NCBI GenBank assembly: GCA_017621155.1
Contig: JAGATP010000044.1
Location: forward strand, 1 to 64,000
Source: Clostridia bacterium
Lineage (GTDB): Bacteria; Bacillota; Clostridia; Christensenellales; Borkfalkiaceae
Direction of reading: 5' to 3'
Length of the DNA stretch: 64,000 bases
This document shows positions 1 through 8,559 of the stretch, piece by piece. Each line of letters opens with the position of its first letter. Position 1 is the stretch's first letter. The position numbers were made by a program, and so were the translations under genes. The notes under the pieces are model-generated. The model saw only the letters and a program-made list of their open reading frames with translations, did not search any database and was not told the DNA's origin.

Positions 1-5
1 GATAA

Positions 6-1064
6 AATACACTGTTCCGTCCGACGGAGATCGTCCTTCTCCCCGTTGTTGCGGGCATTTCCTATGAGATTCTCCGCCTGTTTGCCAAGGTGCAGGGGAA
101 GTGGATTTTGCCTTTCAAAGCGCCCGGACTTCTCTTGCAGCTCATTACCACGCGTCCCCCGACGGACGACATGATGGAAGTCGCCATTGCCGCCTTTTTG
201 CGGGTGAAGGAGATGGACGAAGATCCTTCCCTTCCCGAAACGAAATTTCAGACGAGAGAGAAGCTCTCCGTCCTCTTAAAGGAAACGAAGGAAGCCTTTT
301 CCAAGGAACAAATCGACGAATCGGACGCCGAGTGGATTTATTCTCTCTGCCTCGGCATTCCGAGAAGCGAGCTGAAAAACGATAAAATCATCTTGCCCTC
401 CGAGCGGGAAAAGCTCGAAACGATGATTGCCGAACGGCTGACGGGCAGACCGCTCTGGTACATTACGGGCGACGTCGAATTCTGCAATGCGATCATCAAG
501 GTGGACGAGCGGGCGCTCATTCCCCGTCCCGAGACGGAGGAGCTCGCCGCCCTCGCCATCGAAGAGGTCAAAAAGGGAAGAAAAAAGGTACTCGACGTCT
601 GTACGGGGAGCGGCTGTATCGCCATTGCCATCGCTAAGGAGACGGGCGAGGAGGTTTCCGCCGCTGATTTGAGCGAAGACGCGCTCTCCCTCGCGCGGGA
701 AAACGCCGAGGCAAACGGGGTGCAAATTACCCTATTCCAAGGCGATCTTCTGGAAAATGTGACGGGCACTTACGATCTCATCGTCTGCAATCCGCCTTAC
801 ATTCCCACGGGATTCATTCCCGAAATGCAGCGGGAGGTCAGGGAGTTCGAGCCGCACATGGCGCTCGACGGCGGAGCGGACGGGCTGGATTTTTACCGCA
901 GAATGGCGCAGGATGCGCCTTCCCGCCTGTGCGAGGGGGGAATGCTGCTCTTTGAATGCGGAGAGGGACAGGCAGAGGAAATCTGTGCGCTGTTCGAAGG
1001 AAAAAAGATAGAAATCGTCAAAGACCTCGAAGGGGTCGAAAGGATGGTGAAGATCATATGTTGA
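6..1064 (+). CDS. prmC: DUF1385 (YqhQ) C-terminus fused to PrmC, release factor glutamine methyltransferase; 5' end unresolved
   Basis: The PrmC part methylates the GGQ glutamine of release factors using S-adenosylmethionine. It shows the helical N-terminal domain ending in LIPRPETEEL, the SAM-binding VLDVCTGSGCIAIAIA and the catalytic NPPYIP at about 789-806. The roughly 60 residues before it match the end of YqhQ/DUF1385: LLPVVAGISYE, then a segment ending in QLITTRPPTDDMMEVAIAAF. The two parts are in one frame without a break. That frame has a TAA at 3-5, yet DUF1385-like sequence begins right after it, so a frameshift or window-edge effect is possible. A GTG at 90 would be an internal start. 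It overlaps prfA by 7 bp, a classic prmC-prfA coupling. PrmC identity is firm; the fusion and its true start are less so. Confidence 0.85.
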   Translation, partial: NTLFRPTEIVLLPVVAGISYEILRLFAKVQGKWILPFKAPGLLLQLITTRPPTDDMMEVAIAAFLRVKEMDEDPSLPETKFQTREKLSVLLKETKEAFSKEQIDESDAEWIYSLCLGIPRSELKNDKIILPSEREKLETMIAERLTGRPLWYITGDVEFCNAIIKVDERALIPRPETEELAALAIEEVKKGRKKVLDVCTGSGCIAIAIAKETGEEVSAADLSEDALSLARENAEANGVQITLFQGDLLENVTGTYDLIVCNPPYIPTGFIPEMQREVREFEPHMALDGGADGLDFYRRMAQDAPSRLCEGGMLLFECGEGQAEEICALFEGKKIEIVKDLEGVERMVKIIC

Positions 1065-2131
1065 AGAGATTGGACGAGATTATGGCAAGGTACGACGAGT
1101 TGACGAATCTGCTCGCCTCCCCCGATACCCTTTCGGACATGGAGAATTGGACGAAGCTCTCCAAGGAGCATGCGGAAATCGAGGAAATCGCGTTGAAATA
1201 TCGCGAGTACCGCGCCAAAGAAAAGGAGATGAAGGACGATTTTTCCGCTCTGGAAACGGAGACGGACGCCGAAATGAAGGGGCTTCTCGAGGAAGAAGCC
1301 TACGCCTGCAAGGAGGCGCTCGCCGCCCTGAAGGAGGAGCTGAAAATCCTCCTCCTGCCCAAGGACAAAAACGACGAGAGAAACTGCATTCTCGAAATCC
1401 GCGGCGGCGCGGGCGGGGACGAAGCGGCGCTCTTTGCCTACGAGCTTTACCGCATGTATCAGTATTACTGCGAAAAGCACCGCTTTAAGTTCGAACCCGT
1501 CGAGACGAACGAGACGGAGCTCGGCGGCATGAAGGAGGCAGTCGTCAACATCTCGGGCAAGGGGGTGTACAAGGCGCTCAAATACGAGAGCGGCGTGCAC
1601 CGCGTGCAGCGCGTTCCCGAAACGGAGTCGCAGGGCAGGGTGCATACTTCCACCGTCACCGTCGCAGTCCTTCCCGAAGCGGAGGACGTGGAGGTCGAGA
1701 TCAACGAAAAGGACATCCGCGTGGACGTGTTCCGCTCCTCGGGTGCGGGCGGGCAGAAGGTCAACAAGACGGAAACCGCCATTCGCATCACGCACTTCCC
1801 CACGGGAATCGTCGTCTCCTGTCAGGACGAACGTTCTCAGCTCAAAAACAAGGAGCGCGCCTTTAAGGTGCTCCGTTCGAGGCTGTACGACTTTTACAAT
1901 CAGAAGAACGAGGCGCAGTACGCGCAGAACAGAAAGAGTATGGTGGGCACGGGAGACAGGAGCGAGCGAATCCGCACCTACAATTTCCCGCAGTCGAGAG
2001 TGACCGATCACAGAATCGGCTTTTCGACGTTCAACATCGAAGGGTTCATGATGGGGGACATTCAGGAGATGCTCGACGCGCTCGCGCTTGCGGACAGAGA
2101 GGCGCAGCTTGCGGGCAGCGACGAGGAATGA
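1058..2131 (+). CDS. prfA: Peptide chain release factor 1
   Basis: Reads UAA and UAG stop codons and triggers peptide release in the ribosomal A site. The 357 residues match usual RF1 length. The codon-recognition loop reads RVPETESQGR; PET in place of the E. coli PAT is what I recall for Bacillus. The catalytic GGQ lies in SSGAGGQKVNKT near residue 231, followed by the conserved region ending in NFPQSRVTDHRI. The ATG at 1058 was chosen because it lies inside the prmC stop and gives the standard start MLKRLDEI; a longer upstream frame is just prmC read out of frame. PrmC modifies this protein, which explains the overlap. Confidence 0.97.
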   Translation: MLKRLDEIMARYDELTNLLASPDTLSDMENWTKLSKEHAEIEEIALKYREYRAKEKEMKDDFSALETETDAEMKGLLEEEAYACKEALAALKEELKILLLPKDKNDERNCILEIRGGAGGDEAALFAYELYRMYQYYCEKHRFKFEPVETNETELGGMKEAVVNISGKGVYKALKYESGVHRVQRVPETESQGRVHTSTVTVAVLPEAEDVEVEINEKDIRVDVFRSSGAGGQKVNKTETAIRITHFPTGIVVSCQDERSQLKNKERAFKVLRSRLYDFYNQKNEAQYAQNRKSMVGTGDRSERIRTYNFPQSRVTDHRIGFSTFNIEGFMMGDIQEMLDALALADREAQLAGSDEE

Positions 2132-2195
2132 CCGATTCCTTTTTCAGCTGATTTCCATTCGAATTTTGCAAGCGAAAGCGAGAAAAAATTGCTGA

Positions 2196-2225
2196 AAAAA
2201 ACGCAAAAAAAATCCTGCGTTTTTT
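2196..2225 (+). terminator. Intrinsic terminator after prfA
   Basis: A 10-bp stem (AAAAAACGCA with TGCGTTTTTT) and a 10-nt loop, with the 3' arm doubling as the U-tract. The rest of the 283-bp gap (2132-2414) is AT-rich and holds only a possible promoter for the next gene: TTGATT 2358-2363, 18 bp, TAAAAT 2382-2387. Confidence 0.75.
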
Positions 2226-2414
2226 GACAAAATATCCCTTCATTTTTCCCTTTTTAGCGCTGTTTTCGTGCTGTTTTGCGCTTTTTGAAAATTAAGAACA
2301 GAGGATTGTTTGTTTTTTCATGCTTTTGCGGACGGGCGTTTTTTTGCCCTGTATGACTTGATTTTTTTGCTTTTCTTGTAGTAAAATAAAAAGAAAACGA
2401 ACGAGGAACTTCCC

Positions 2415-3605
2415 ATGAGTGTTTCCAAGAGAATGTCATCGATTTCTCCCTCTTTGACCCTTGCGGTTTCCGCAAAGGCAAAGGCGATGAAAGAGGCCGG
2501 TGAAAACGTGATTTCATTCGGCGTCGGCGAGCCAAATTTCAATACGCCTGCGCACATCATCGAAGCGGGCATCGACGCGATGAACAAGGGATATACCAAA
2601 TATACCCCTTCTTCCGGTCTGCCCGTCCTCAGAAAGCTCATCTGCGAAAAGTTTCAAAGGGACAATCACCTTTCTTACGAGCCCTCTCAGATCATCGTCT
2701 CCAACGGGGCGAAGCACTCCATCTTCAACGCGCTGTTTGCCCTTTTGGATGAAGGGGACGAGGTCATTCTGCCTGCTCCCTATTGGGTGACGTATCCCGA
2801 AGTCATCAAGGTGGTGGGCGGCGTGCCGGTCGCCGTTCAGGGCGCAAGGGAGAATCAGTTTAAGGTGACGGCGAAAGAGGTGGAAAATGCCATTACGCCT
2901 AAGACCAAGCTGCTCATCCTCAACTCTCCCTCCAACCCCACGGGTGCGGTCTACACGGAGGAAGAGATTCGCGCCATCGCCGCAGTGTGCGAGCGGGCGG
3001 GTATCTACGTGCTCTCCGACGAAATTTACGAAAAGCTCATCTACACGGATATTAAGCCCTTTTCCATCGCCTGCGTCTCCGACTATATGAAGGAGCATAC
3101 CATCGTCGTCAACGGGGTCTCCAAGACGTACGCCATGACGGGTTGGCGGCTCGGCTATCTCGCCGCGCCCAAGGACATCGCCAAGGCGATCGATTCCTTC
3201 CAGAGCCACGCGACGAGCAACGCCTGCTCCATCAGCCAATACGCGACGATTGCCGCGTTAAAGGGCGACGAGGCGGAAGTTAAAATGATGGTGGACATCT
3301 TTCGTGCCAGAAGGGATAAGATGATGCGCATTCTCGACGAGAACGGGCTCTCCTACGTGAAGCCGGACGGCGCGTTTTACGTCATGCTGACGGTGGATGA
3401 GACGTTCGGGAAGACGTATCACGGCAAGCGGATTACGGGGTCGGTGGAATTTTGCGACGCGCTGTTGGAGGCGGAAAAGGTCGCCGCCGTTCCGGGCATT
3501 GCGTTCGGCGACGACGGTTGCGTGCGCCTTTCCTACAGCCTTTCCATGGAGGATATGGTCGAGGGATTGCATCGAATCGCGAGATTTGTCAAAAACCTCC
3601 GATAA
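2415..3605 (+). CDS. Pyridoxal-phosphate aminotransferase, aspartate aminotransferase type (class I/II)
   Basis: Transfers an amino group between aspartate (or a similar amino acid) and 2-oxoglutarate, using PLP. At 396 residues it has the size of the AspB-like class Ib enzymes of Bacillota. Motifs in order are VGEPNFNTP near residue 36, NSPSNPTGAVY, SDEIYEKLIY, and the PLP-lysine site SKTYAMTGWRLGYLAAP with Lys about 237. The start follows an AACGAGGAAC Shine-Dalgarno-like stretch. It is monocistronic between a terminator and a promoter. Substrate specificity (Asp, Ala or aromatic) cannot be set from sequence alone, so no gene symbol is given. Confidence 0.9.
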   Translation: MSVSKRMSSISPSLTLAVSAKAKAMKEAGENVISFGVGEPNFNTPAHIIEAGIDAMNKGYTKYTPSSGLPVLRKLICEKFQRDNHLSYEPSQIIVSNGAKHSIFNALFALLDEGDEVILPAPYWVTYPEVIKVVGGVPVAVQGARENQFKVTAKEVENAITPKTKLLILNSPSNPTGAVYTEEEIRAIAAVCERAGIYVLSDEIYEKLIYTDIKPFSIACVSDYMKEHTIVVNGVSKTYAMTGWRLGYLAAPKDIAKAIDSFQSHATSNACSISQYATIAALKGDEAEVKMMVDIFRARRDKMMRILDENGLSYVKPDGAFYVMLTVDETFGKTYHGKRITGSVEFCDALLEAEKVAAVPGIAFGDDGCVRLSYSLSMEDMVEGLHRIARFVKNLR

Positions 3606-3641
3606 TTTTTGATTTTATCAGAAAAATTTTGCAAAACCCCC

Positions 3642-3670
3642 TTGAAATTCTCATCGAAATCTGCTACAAT
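3642..3670 (+). promoter_or_regulatory. Sigma-A promoter for the P-loop ATPase gene
   Basis: TTGAAA 3642-3647, 17 bp, TACAAT 3665-3670, preceded by TG in a TGC extended -10. It sits 30 bp before an ATG with a GAGGAGG Shine-Dalgarno. Confidence 0.75.
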
Positions 3671-3699
3671 AGAAGCAAATAAGCCTTGAGGAGGTTTTT

Positions 3700-4107
3700 A
3701 TGATCCAACTAATCGCAGGTGCCAAAGGAACGGGCAAAACAAAACGCATTATCGACGCGGCGAATCTCGCCGTTCAGTCCGCAAAAGGGCACTTGGTTTT
3801 CATCACCGATACCAAACGGTATATGTATGACATCGACAGAAACGTTCGATTCATCGATAGCAGCGAGTATCAGATCGCAGGGGAAGAAGCCCTCTGCGGA
3901 TTCATCAAGGGCGTTATCGCGGGCAATAACGATAACGAGTACATTTTCATCGACGGCGTGGCGAGGATTGCAGGAAAACCCCTCGACCAGATGGCAGGAT
4001 TCTTCTACATGATCGAAAAGGTCAGTGTGAGGAACGATTTGAAGATTACGATGACGCTCAGCTCCGATCCCGAGGAGCTTCCCGAGTTCGTCAAGAAATA
4101 TCTTTAA
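3700..4107 (+). CDS. Small P-loop ATP-binding protein, function unknown
   Basis: A 135-residue protein that is essentially one P-loop domain. A Walker A motif GAKGTGKTKR sits at residues 7-16 and a Walker B-like strand EYIFIDGVARI at about 80. No membrane segment or DNA-binding domain is visible. Similar short ATP-binding proteins are common single-copy genes in Clostridia and I know no assigned function. It has its own promoter and terminator. It could be a stripped-down RecA- or kinase-like fold; ATP binding is likely, hydrolysis unproven. Confidence 0.8.
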   Translation: MIQLIAGAKGTGKTKRIIDAANLAVQSAKGHLVFITDTKRYMYDIDRNVRFIDSSEYQIAGEEALCGFIKGVIAGNNDNEYIFIDGVARIAGKPLDQMAGFFYMIEKVSVRNDLKITMTLSSDPEELPEFVKKYL

Positions 4108-4116
4108 AGCAAGCTT

Positions 4117-4147
4117 AAGCCGAAAGGGGATCCTTTCGGCTTTTTTC
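4117..4147 (+). terminator. Intrinsic terminator
   Basis: An 11-bp perfect stem (AAGCCGAAAGG / CCTTTCGGCTT), GGAT loop and following T-run, 10 bp after the ATPase stop codon and just before the thrC Shine-Dalgarno. Confidence 0.92.
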
Positions 4148-4168
4148 AGTTAAGGAGGCTTACAGCGT

Positions 4169-5656
4169 ATGTATTTTATCAGCACCAGAGGGGAAGAGAG
4201 AGTAACGGCGGCTCAGGCGATCGTGCAGGGGCTTGCAAAGGACGGGGGACTGTTCGTTCCTGAAGTCTTTCCTACCGTGTCGAGGGAAGAACTTGAGGAG
4301 ATGCTCGGCATGTCCTATGCGGAGCGCGCCGCTTTCGTCCTTTCCAAGTACCTTGAAGAATACGACAAAGACGGTCTCCTTGCCGCCTGCGAGAAGGCGT
4401 ATGCGAAGTTCGAAGGCTCCGATCCCGCTCCTCTCGTCAAGATCAGCGACGGCGTCTATATCTTAGAGCTCTTCCACGGCCCGACCTGCGCCTTTAAGGA
4501 TATGGCGCTCACCCTTCTTCCCTATCTTCTCCGCACGGGGTGCGATCTCGTCGGCATCAAGGAGCAGATTCTCATTCTCGTCGCCACGAGCGGAGATACC
4601 GGCAAGGCGGCTTTGGAGGGATTTAAAGACGCCGACGGCGTCAAGATCATGGTCTTTTATCCCGACGACGGCGTGTCCAAAATGCAGAAATTGCAGATGT
4701 GTACGCAGGAAGGGGAGAACGTCAACGTCGTCGCCGTCAAGGGCAACTTCGACGACTGTCAGACTGCGGTCAAAAAGATCTTCAACAGCGAGGAGTGCAA
4801 GGAAGCGTTGCTCTCCAAAAATACCCGCCTTTCCAGCGCGAATTCCATCAATTTCGGAAGGCTCGCGCCCCAGATCGCCTATTATTTCTCCGCGTATCTC
4901 GATTTGATCTCCGCGGGGCAGATCGAGATGGGCGAAGAGGTCAACTTCACCGTCCCTACGGGGAACTTCGGCAACATTCTCGCCGCGTATTACGCCAAAA
5001 AGATGGGACTTCCCGTCGGCAAACTCGTCTGCGCTTCCAACAAAAACAACGTGCTCACCGACTTCATCCGCGGGGGTGAATACCGCATTGTGGGAAGACA
5101 GTTCCACAAGACCATGTCTCCCTCGATGGATATCCTCATTTCCTCCAATTTGGAGCGCTTCGTCTTCGAGCTTTCGGGCAGAGATGCGCCGCTTACCGCA
5201 GAGCGCATGAAATCCCTTTCCGAACGGGGCACTTACACGATTTCCCCCAAAGAGAAGGAGGAAATGCAGCGGGAGTTCTTTGCGGGATTTTCCTCTGAGG
5301 ACGACACCGTCGAGACGATCTACGATCTCTTTACGGAAATCGGCTATCCCATGGATACGCACACGGGCGTCGCGATGAGCGTTGCGAGAGAGTACTTCGA
5401 AAAGGAAAAGGACGATAAGCGGAATATGGTCATCGTCTCTACGGCAAGCCCGTATAAGTTCCCGCAGGACGTTCTCTATGCCCTTACGGGAAACGACGTG
5501 AAGGACAGCTTTAAGGGAATCAAGCGCATCAACGTGCTGACCGCCATGAAAATTCCTAAGTCTCTTTCCGGGCTTCGGGACAAGCCCGTCCGCTTCAAGA
5601 CGAGCGTGCCCGTCTCCAAGGCATTCGATGAAATTTTAAACTTCTTGGGGGATTGA
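4169..5656 (+). CDS. thrC: Threonine synthase
   Basis: Converts O-phosphohomoserine to threonine with PLP, the last step of threonine synthesis. At 495 residues it is the long ThrC type with an N-terminal subdomain (YFISTRGEERVTAAQAIVQG). The PLP lysine is in HGPTCAFKDMAL, Lys about 110. Further landmarks are VATSGDTGKAALEG, the phosphate-binding FTVPTGNFGNILAAYYAKKMG and NNVLTDFIRGGEY. The start follows AAGGAGG by 9 bp. It is monocistronic; I see no T-box or threonine-rich leader in the 61 bp upstream. Confidence 0.95.
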   Translation: MYFISTRGEERVTAAQAIVQGLAKDGGLFVPEVFPTVSREELEEMLGMSYAERAAFVLSKYLEEYDKDGLLAACEKAYAKFEGSDPAPLVKISDGVYILELFHGPTCAFKDMALTLLPYLLRTGCDLVGIKEQILILVATSGDTGKAALEGFKDADGVKIMVFYPDDGVSKMQKLQMCTQEGENVNVVAVKGNFDDCQTAVKKIFNSEECKEALLSKNTRLSSANSINFGRLAPQIAYYFSAYLDLISAGQIEMGEEVNFTVPTGNFGNILAAYYAKKMGLPVGKLVCASNKNNVLTDFIRGGEYRIVGRQFHKTMSPSMDILISSNLERFVFELSGRDAPLTAERMKSLSERGTYTISPKEKEEMQREFFAGFSSEDDTVETIYDLFTEIGYPMDTHTGVAMSVAREYFEKEKDDKRNMVIVSTASPYKFPQDVLYALTGNDVKDSFKGIKRINVLTAMKIPKSLSGLRDKPVRFKTSVPVSKAFDEILNFLGD

Positions 5657-5688
5657 GTTTCCCCCTTATTTGTCAACAAGCTATGTGT

Positions 5689-5718
5689 AAAGTCGGGTTG
5701 AATCGTCAACCCGACTTT
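5689..5718. terminator. Hairpin after thrC carrying a sequence repeated at 47.5 kb
   Basis: A 13-bp perfect stem (AAAGTCGGGTTGA / TCAACCCGACTTT, loop ATCG) 32 bp after the thrC stop. The T-run is short. The 3' arm and what follows (5706-5726) is identical over 21 bp to 47510-47530. The rest of the 387-bp gap to trpS (5657-6043) has a second wobble-containing hairpin (GGGTGGGATCAG/CTGATTCCATCC, about 5772-5799) and the trpS promoter; I see no T-box core there. Confidence 0.65.
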
Positions 5719-5907
5719 AAAAATGCTCTTCTGTTTATTCGCTAAGCAGAACAAACAAAAGGGTATAATTCGGGTGGGATCAGTTATCTGATTCCATCCG
5801 ACGCATAGCTCGTTCACTACCGGGTCAAGAGGCACGCTTGTCGTGTGAAAAAATGATGACAAAAGCAGTTATTTCGCGTGAATCGGTCAACTTTTTTCGG
5901 AAAGCGA

Positions 5908-5936
5908 TTGCAATTTGACGCTTCTTGTGTTATAAT
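5908..5936 (+). promoter_or_regulatory. trpS promoter
   Basis: TTGCAA 5908-5913, 17 bp, TATAAT 5931-5936. It leaves a roughly 100-nt untranslated leader before the trpS ATG. No Trp-rich leader ORF and no T-box TGGNACCGCG core was found in it. Confidence 0.75.
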
Positions 5937-6043
5937 CTGAAATAACAGCGGTAAAAGTTTGAAAAACAACCATCGTGCAATACGGTGTCGTGTATGCGTC
6001 TGTTTTCCAAACGGTTTTGTGATAGGAGATTAGGTTCATAAAA

Positions 6044-7051
6044 ATGGAAGAAAAGAAAAAAGTTTTGTATTCGGCAGTGCAACCCACCAACAATCTGACC
6101 ATCGGCAACTACGTCGGCGCCATTCGCAATTGGGTGCAGCTGCAAAGCGAGTACGATTGCTATTACGCCATCGCCAATATGCACGCCATCACGGTAAAAC
6201 AAGAGCCCGCCCTTCTCCGTCAGAGGACGCTCGAGCTCCTCGCGCTCTACATCGCCTGCGGGGTCGATCCCGAGCAGTGCGTCCTTTACGTGCAGTCGCA
6301 AGTTCCCTGCCATGCGGAGCTTGCGTGGGTTCTCAATACGATTACCTACGTCGGCGAGATGGAACGCATGACGCAATTCAAGGATAAATCCGCCCGTCAT
6401 GCGGAAAATATCAATATGGGGCTCATGGATTATCCCGTCCTCATGGCGGCGGATATTCTCCTCTATCAGGCGGACGTCGTGCCCGTGGGGCTCGATCAAA
6501 GGCAGCACCTCGAAATCACGAGGGACATCGCCGTGCGCTTCAACAACCGCTATTCTCCCACGTTTACCGTTCCCGAGGGCATTTACAGAAAGGTGGGGGC
6601 AAAGATCTGCGATTTGCAAGACCCCACGAAGAAGATGTCGAAGAGCGGAGAAGATCCCAACGGCGCAATCTTCATGGGGGACGACAAGGACACGATTCTC
6701 CGCAAGTGCAAGCGCGCGGTGACGGATTCGGAAACGGAAGTAAGGTATGACCCCGATACCAAGCCCGGCGTCTCCAACCTTCTCTCCATTTATTCCGTCA
6801 TGACGGGAAAGACGATGGACGAGAGCGTCAGGGAGTTTGCGGGCAAGGGCTACGGCGACTTCAAGCTCGCCGTCGGCGAAGCGGTTGCGGACGTCCTCAT
6901 TCCCATTCAGCAGGAACAAAAACGGCTTCTTGCCGACAAGGCATACTTGAACGGCGTGCTCAACCGCGGCGCGGAGGCGGCCTTCCGCACGGCGAGAAAG
7001 ACGCTTTCTAAGGTCTACAGAAAAGTAGGATTCTATCAGGGAGACAAATAA
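6044..7051 (+). CDS. trpS: Tryptophan--tRNA ligase
   Basis: Charges tRNA-Trp with tryptophan. The 335-residue length is typical. The class I HIGH motif is the TrpRS form PTNNLTIGNYVGA near residue 15, and KMSKS is intact in DPTKKMSKSGEDP. The VGLDQRQHLEITRD stretch of the active site is present. The stop codon directly abuts the TTG start of the next gene, so the two are probably co-transcribed and translationally coupled. Confidence 0.96.
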   Translation: MEEKKKVLYSAVQPTNNLTIGNYVGAIRNWVQLQSEYDCYYAIANMHAITVKQEPALLRQRTLELLALYIACGVDPEQCVLYVQSQVPCHAELAWVLNTITYVGEMERMTQFKDKSARHAENINMGLMDYPVLMAADILLYQADVVPVGLDQRQHLEITRDIAVRFNNRYSPTFTVPEGIYRKVGAKICDLQDPTKKMSKSGEDPNGAIFMGDDKDTILRKCKRAVTDSETEVRYDPDTKPGVSNLLSIYSVMTGKTMDESVREFAGKGYGDFKLAVGEAVADVLIPIQQEQKRLLADKAYLNGVLNRGAEAAFRTARKTLSKVYRKVGFYQGDK

Positions 7052-7933
7052 TTGTTCGGATACATCAGTCCCGATTTACCCAACCTATTCATCAAGGACG
7101 CCATGCTCTACAAGGCGCTCTACTGCGGGCTGTGCAAGGGCATTTCCTCCGCTTGCGGACAGCTTGCCCGTATGGGGCTTTCGTATGACGTCACCTTTTT
7201 GTCCGCCCTTTTGCACAACATCAAAAACGTGGACATCGAGGTCGAGCAGAGTCACTGCGTCGAACATCCCATCAAAAAGCGTCCCATCGCGAAGCCCGAC
7301 GAGTTGACGAAGGCGCTCGCCTGCGTGAATACCGTATGGACGTATTATAAGCTGACGGACGACATCGAGGACGAAAACAGGGGAAGGCTCAAGCGCCTCT
7401 GGTTTGCAAAGGGCTTTCAAAGGGTCAAAAAGGAGAATCCCCGCATCGTCGAGATCGTCGAACGGAGAATGGGCGAAACGTCCGCTCTCGAAAAGGAGGG
7501 GTGCGACTCGATCGACCGTATGGCGGACGGGACGGCGATGATGCTGAAGGAGCTTTCGGACTATCTCCTCGAGGACTACGCCACCGAGGAGACGGGACGG
7601 CTCTTTTATCTCATCGGCAAGTGGATTTACCTCATCGACGCCGTGGACGATTACGACAAGGACAAAAAGAAGGGGCTTTTTAACGTGTTCGCGCTCGCCT
7701 ACGGGGCGGAGAGCAAGGAAGCCCTTCTGAAAGAACAGAGGGGAGAGTTGGATTTCCTCTTTAAAACCCTGTTTTTCGGGGTAAGGGAGTGCCTTCAGAG
7801 GGTTAAGTTGCACTTTAACCACGATCTGACGGATAACATTCTCATGCTCGGTTTGCCGAACGCGACCAATCGCATTCTGTGCGCGCAGTCTTGCGCCGAT
7901 TGCAAAAAGGACAAAACGCTGAAAAAATTATAA
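7052..7933 (+). CDS. DUF5685 family protein
   Basis: A 293-residue protein starting LFGYISPDLPNLF and continuing with YKALYCGLCKGI and LSYDVTFLSALL, the pattern I associate with DUF5685. It has paired cysteines (CGLC near residue 27 and CAQSCADC near 280) that could bind metal, and an acidic helix VDDYDKDKKKG recalling Asp-rich terpenoid-synthase helices. Function is unknown. It starts with TTG immediately after trpS; the family's usual MFGY beginning supports that start. It is followed 10 bp later by a J-like protein, and the next three genes form a tight run. Confidence 0.75.
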   Translation: MFGYISPDLPNLFIKDAMLYKALYCGLCKGISSACGQLARMGLSYDVTFLSALLHNIKNVDIEVEQSHCVEHPIKKRPIAKPDELTKALACVNTVWTYYKLTDDIEDENRGRLKRLWFAKGFQRVKKENPRIVEIVERRMGETSALEKEGCDSIDRMADGTAMMLKELSDYLLEDYATEETGRLFYLIGKWIYLIDAVDDYDKDKKKGLFNVFALAYGAESKEALLKEQRGELDFLFKTLFFGVRECLQRVKLHFNHDLTDNILMLGLPNATNRILCAQSCADCKKDKTLKKL

Positions 7934-7943
7934 AGGAAGGATT

Positions 7944-8558
7944 ATGAAGCAGTATTACGACATTTTGGGTCTCGACGAGACCGCAACGGACGAGGAGATC
8001 GAAGCGAGATATAAGGAGCTTAGGGCAAAGTACCGCGAAGACAGCTTCAAAGAGGGCGAAGAGGGAAACGAGGCCGCCCAGATGCTCCACAAGCTCAACG
8101 TCGCTTACTCCGAAATCACCTCTTTCCGCAAGGAGAAGGGGCAGAACACCAGCGGAAATACCGCGCTCGCCGACGTCGAGGCGTGCATTCGCAGCGGAGA
8201 CATCGCGGGTGCACAGGCAAAGCTGGACGCCTTTGACGAGCGTTCCGCCGAGTGGCACTATCTGCAATCGGTCGTCTTTTACCGCAAGTCCTGGATGAAC
8301 GAGAGCAAAAAGCAGCTCGAAATCGCCATGCAGATGGATCCCGACGAGCCGAAGTACCGCGCTTCCTATGAAAAGCTCAACAACAAGATGAACTACGATC
8401 AGCAGGCGGGCGGGCAGAACAACCGCTATAACCCTGCGCCCGAAACGCAGGCGGGGGACGATCAGATGGGTGGCAATTGGTGCAGCGAGTGCTTCAGCTG
8501 CTGCTATACGTACATGTGCGTCAATTGCCTGTTCAATATCTGCTGCGGTTGTCGTTGA
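7944..8558 (+). CDS. J-like domain protein with degenerate HPD and Cys-rich tail
   Basis: Residues 1-60 look like a DnaJ J-domain (KQYYDILGLDETATDEEIEARYKELR style start), but the HPD tripeptide that activates Hsp70 is replaced: the loop reads KYREDSFKEG. The middle (about 65-140) is TPR-like, with AGAQAKLDAFDER and AEWHYLQSVVFYRKS. The last 25 residues hold nine cysteines (CSECFSCC ... CVNCLFNICCGC), plausible for a metal centre or lipidation. It lies between a DUF5685 protein and a membrane protein. It is probably not a canonical Hsp70 co-chaperone; role unknown. Confidence 0.75.
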   Translation: MKQYYDILGLDETATDEEIEARYKELRAKYREDSFKEGEEGNEAAQMLHKLNVAYSEITSFRKEKGQNTSGNTALADVEACIRSGDIAGAQAKLDAFDERSAEWHYLQSVVFYRKSWMNESKKQLEIAMQMDPDEPKYRASYEKLNNKMNYDQQAGGQNNRYNPAPETQAGDDQMGGNWCSECFSCCYTYMCVNCLFNICCGCR

Positions 8559-8559
8559 T

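Noticed and set aside
5937..6043. Possible T-box or Trp leader peptide before trpS
   Set aside because: No TGGNACCGCG core, no terminator right before the gene, and short ORFs there contain no Trp codons.
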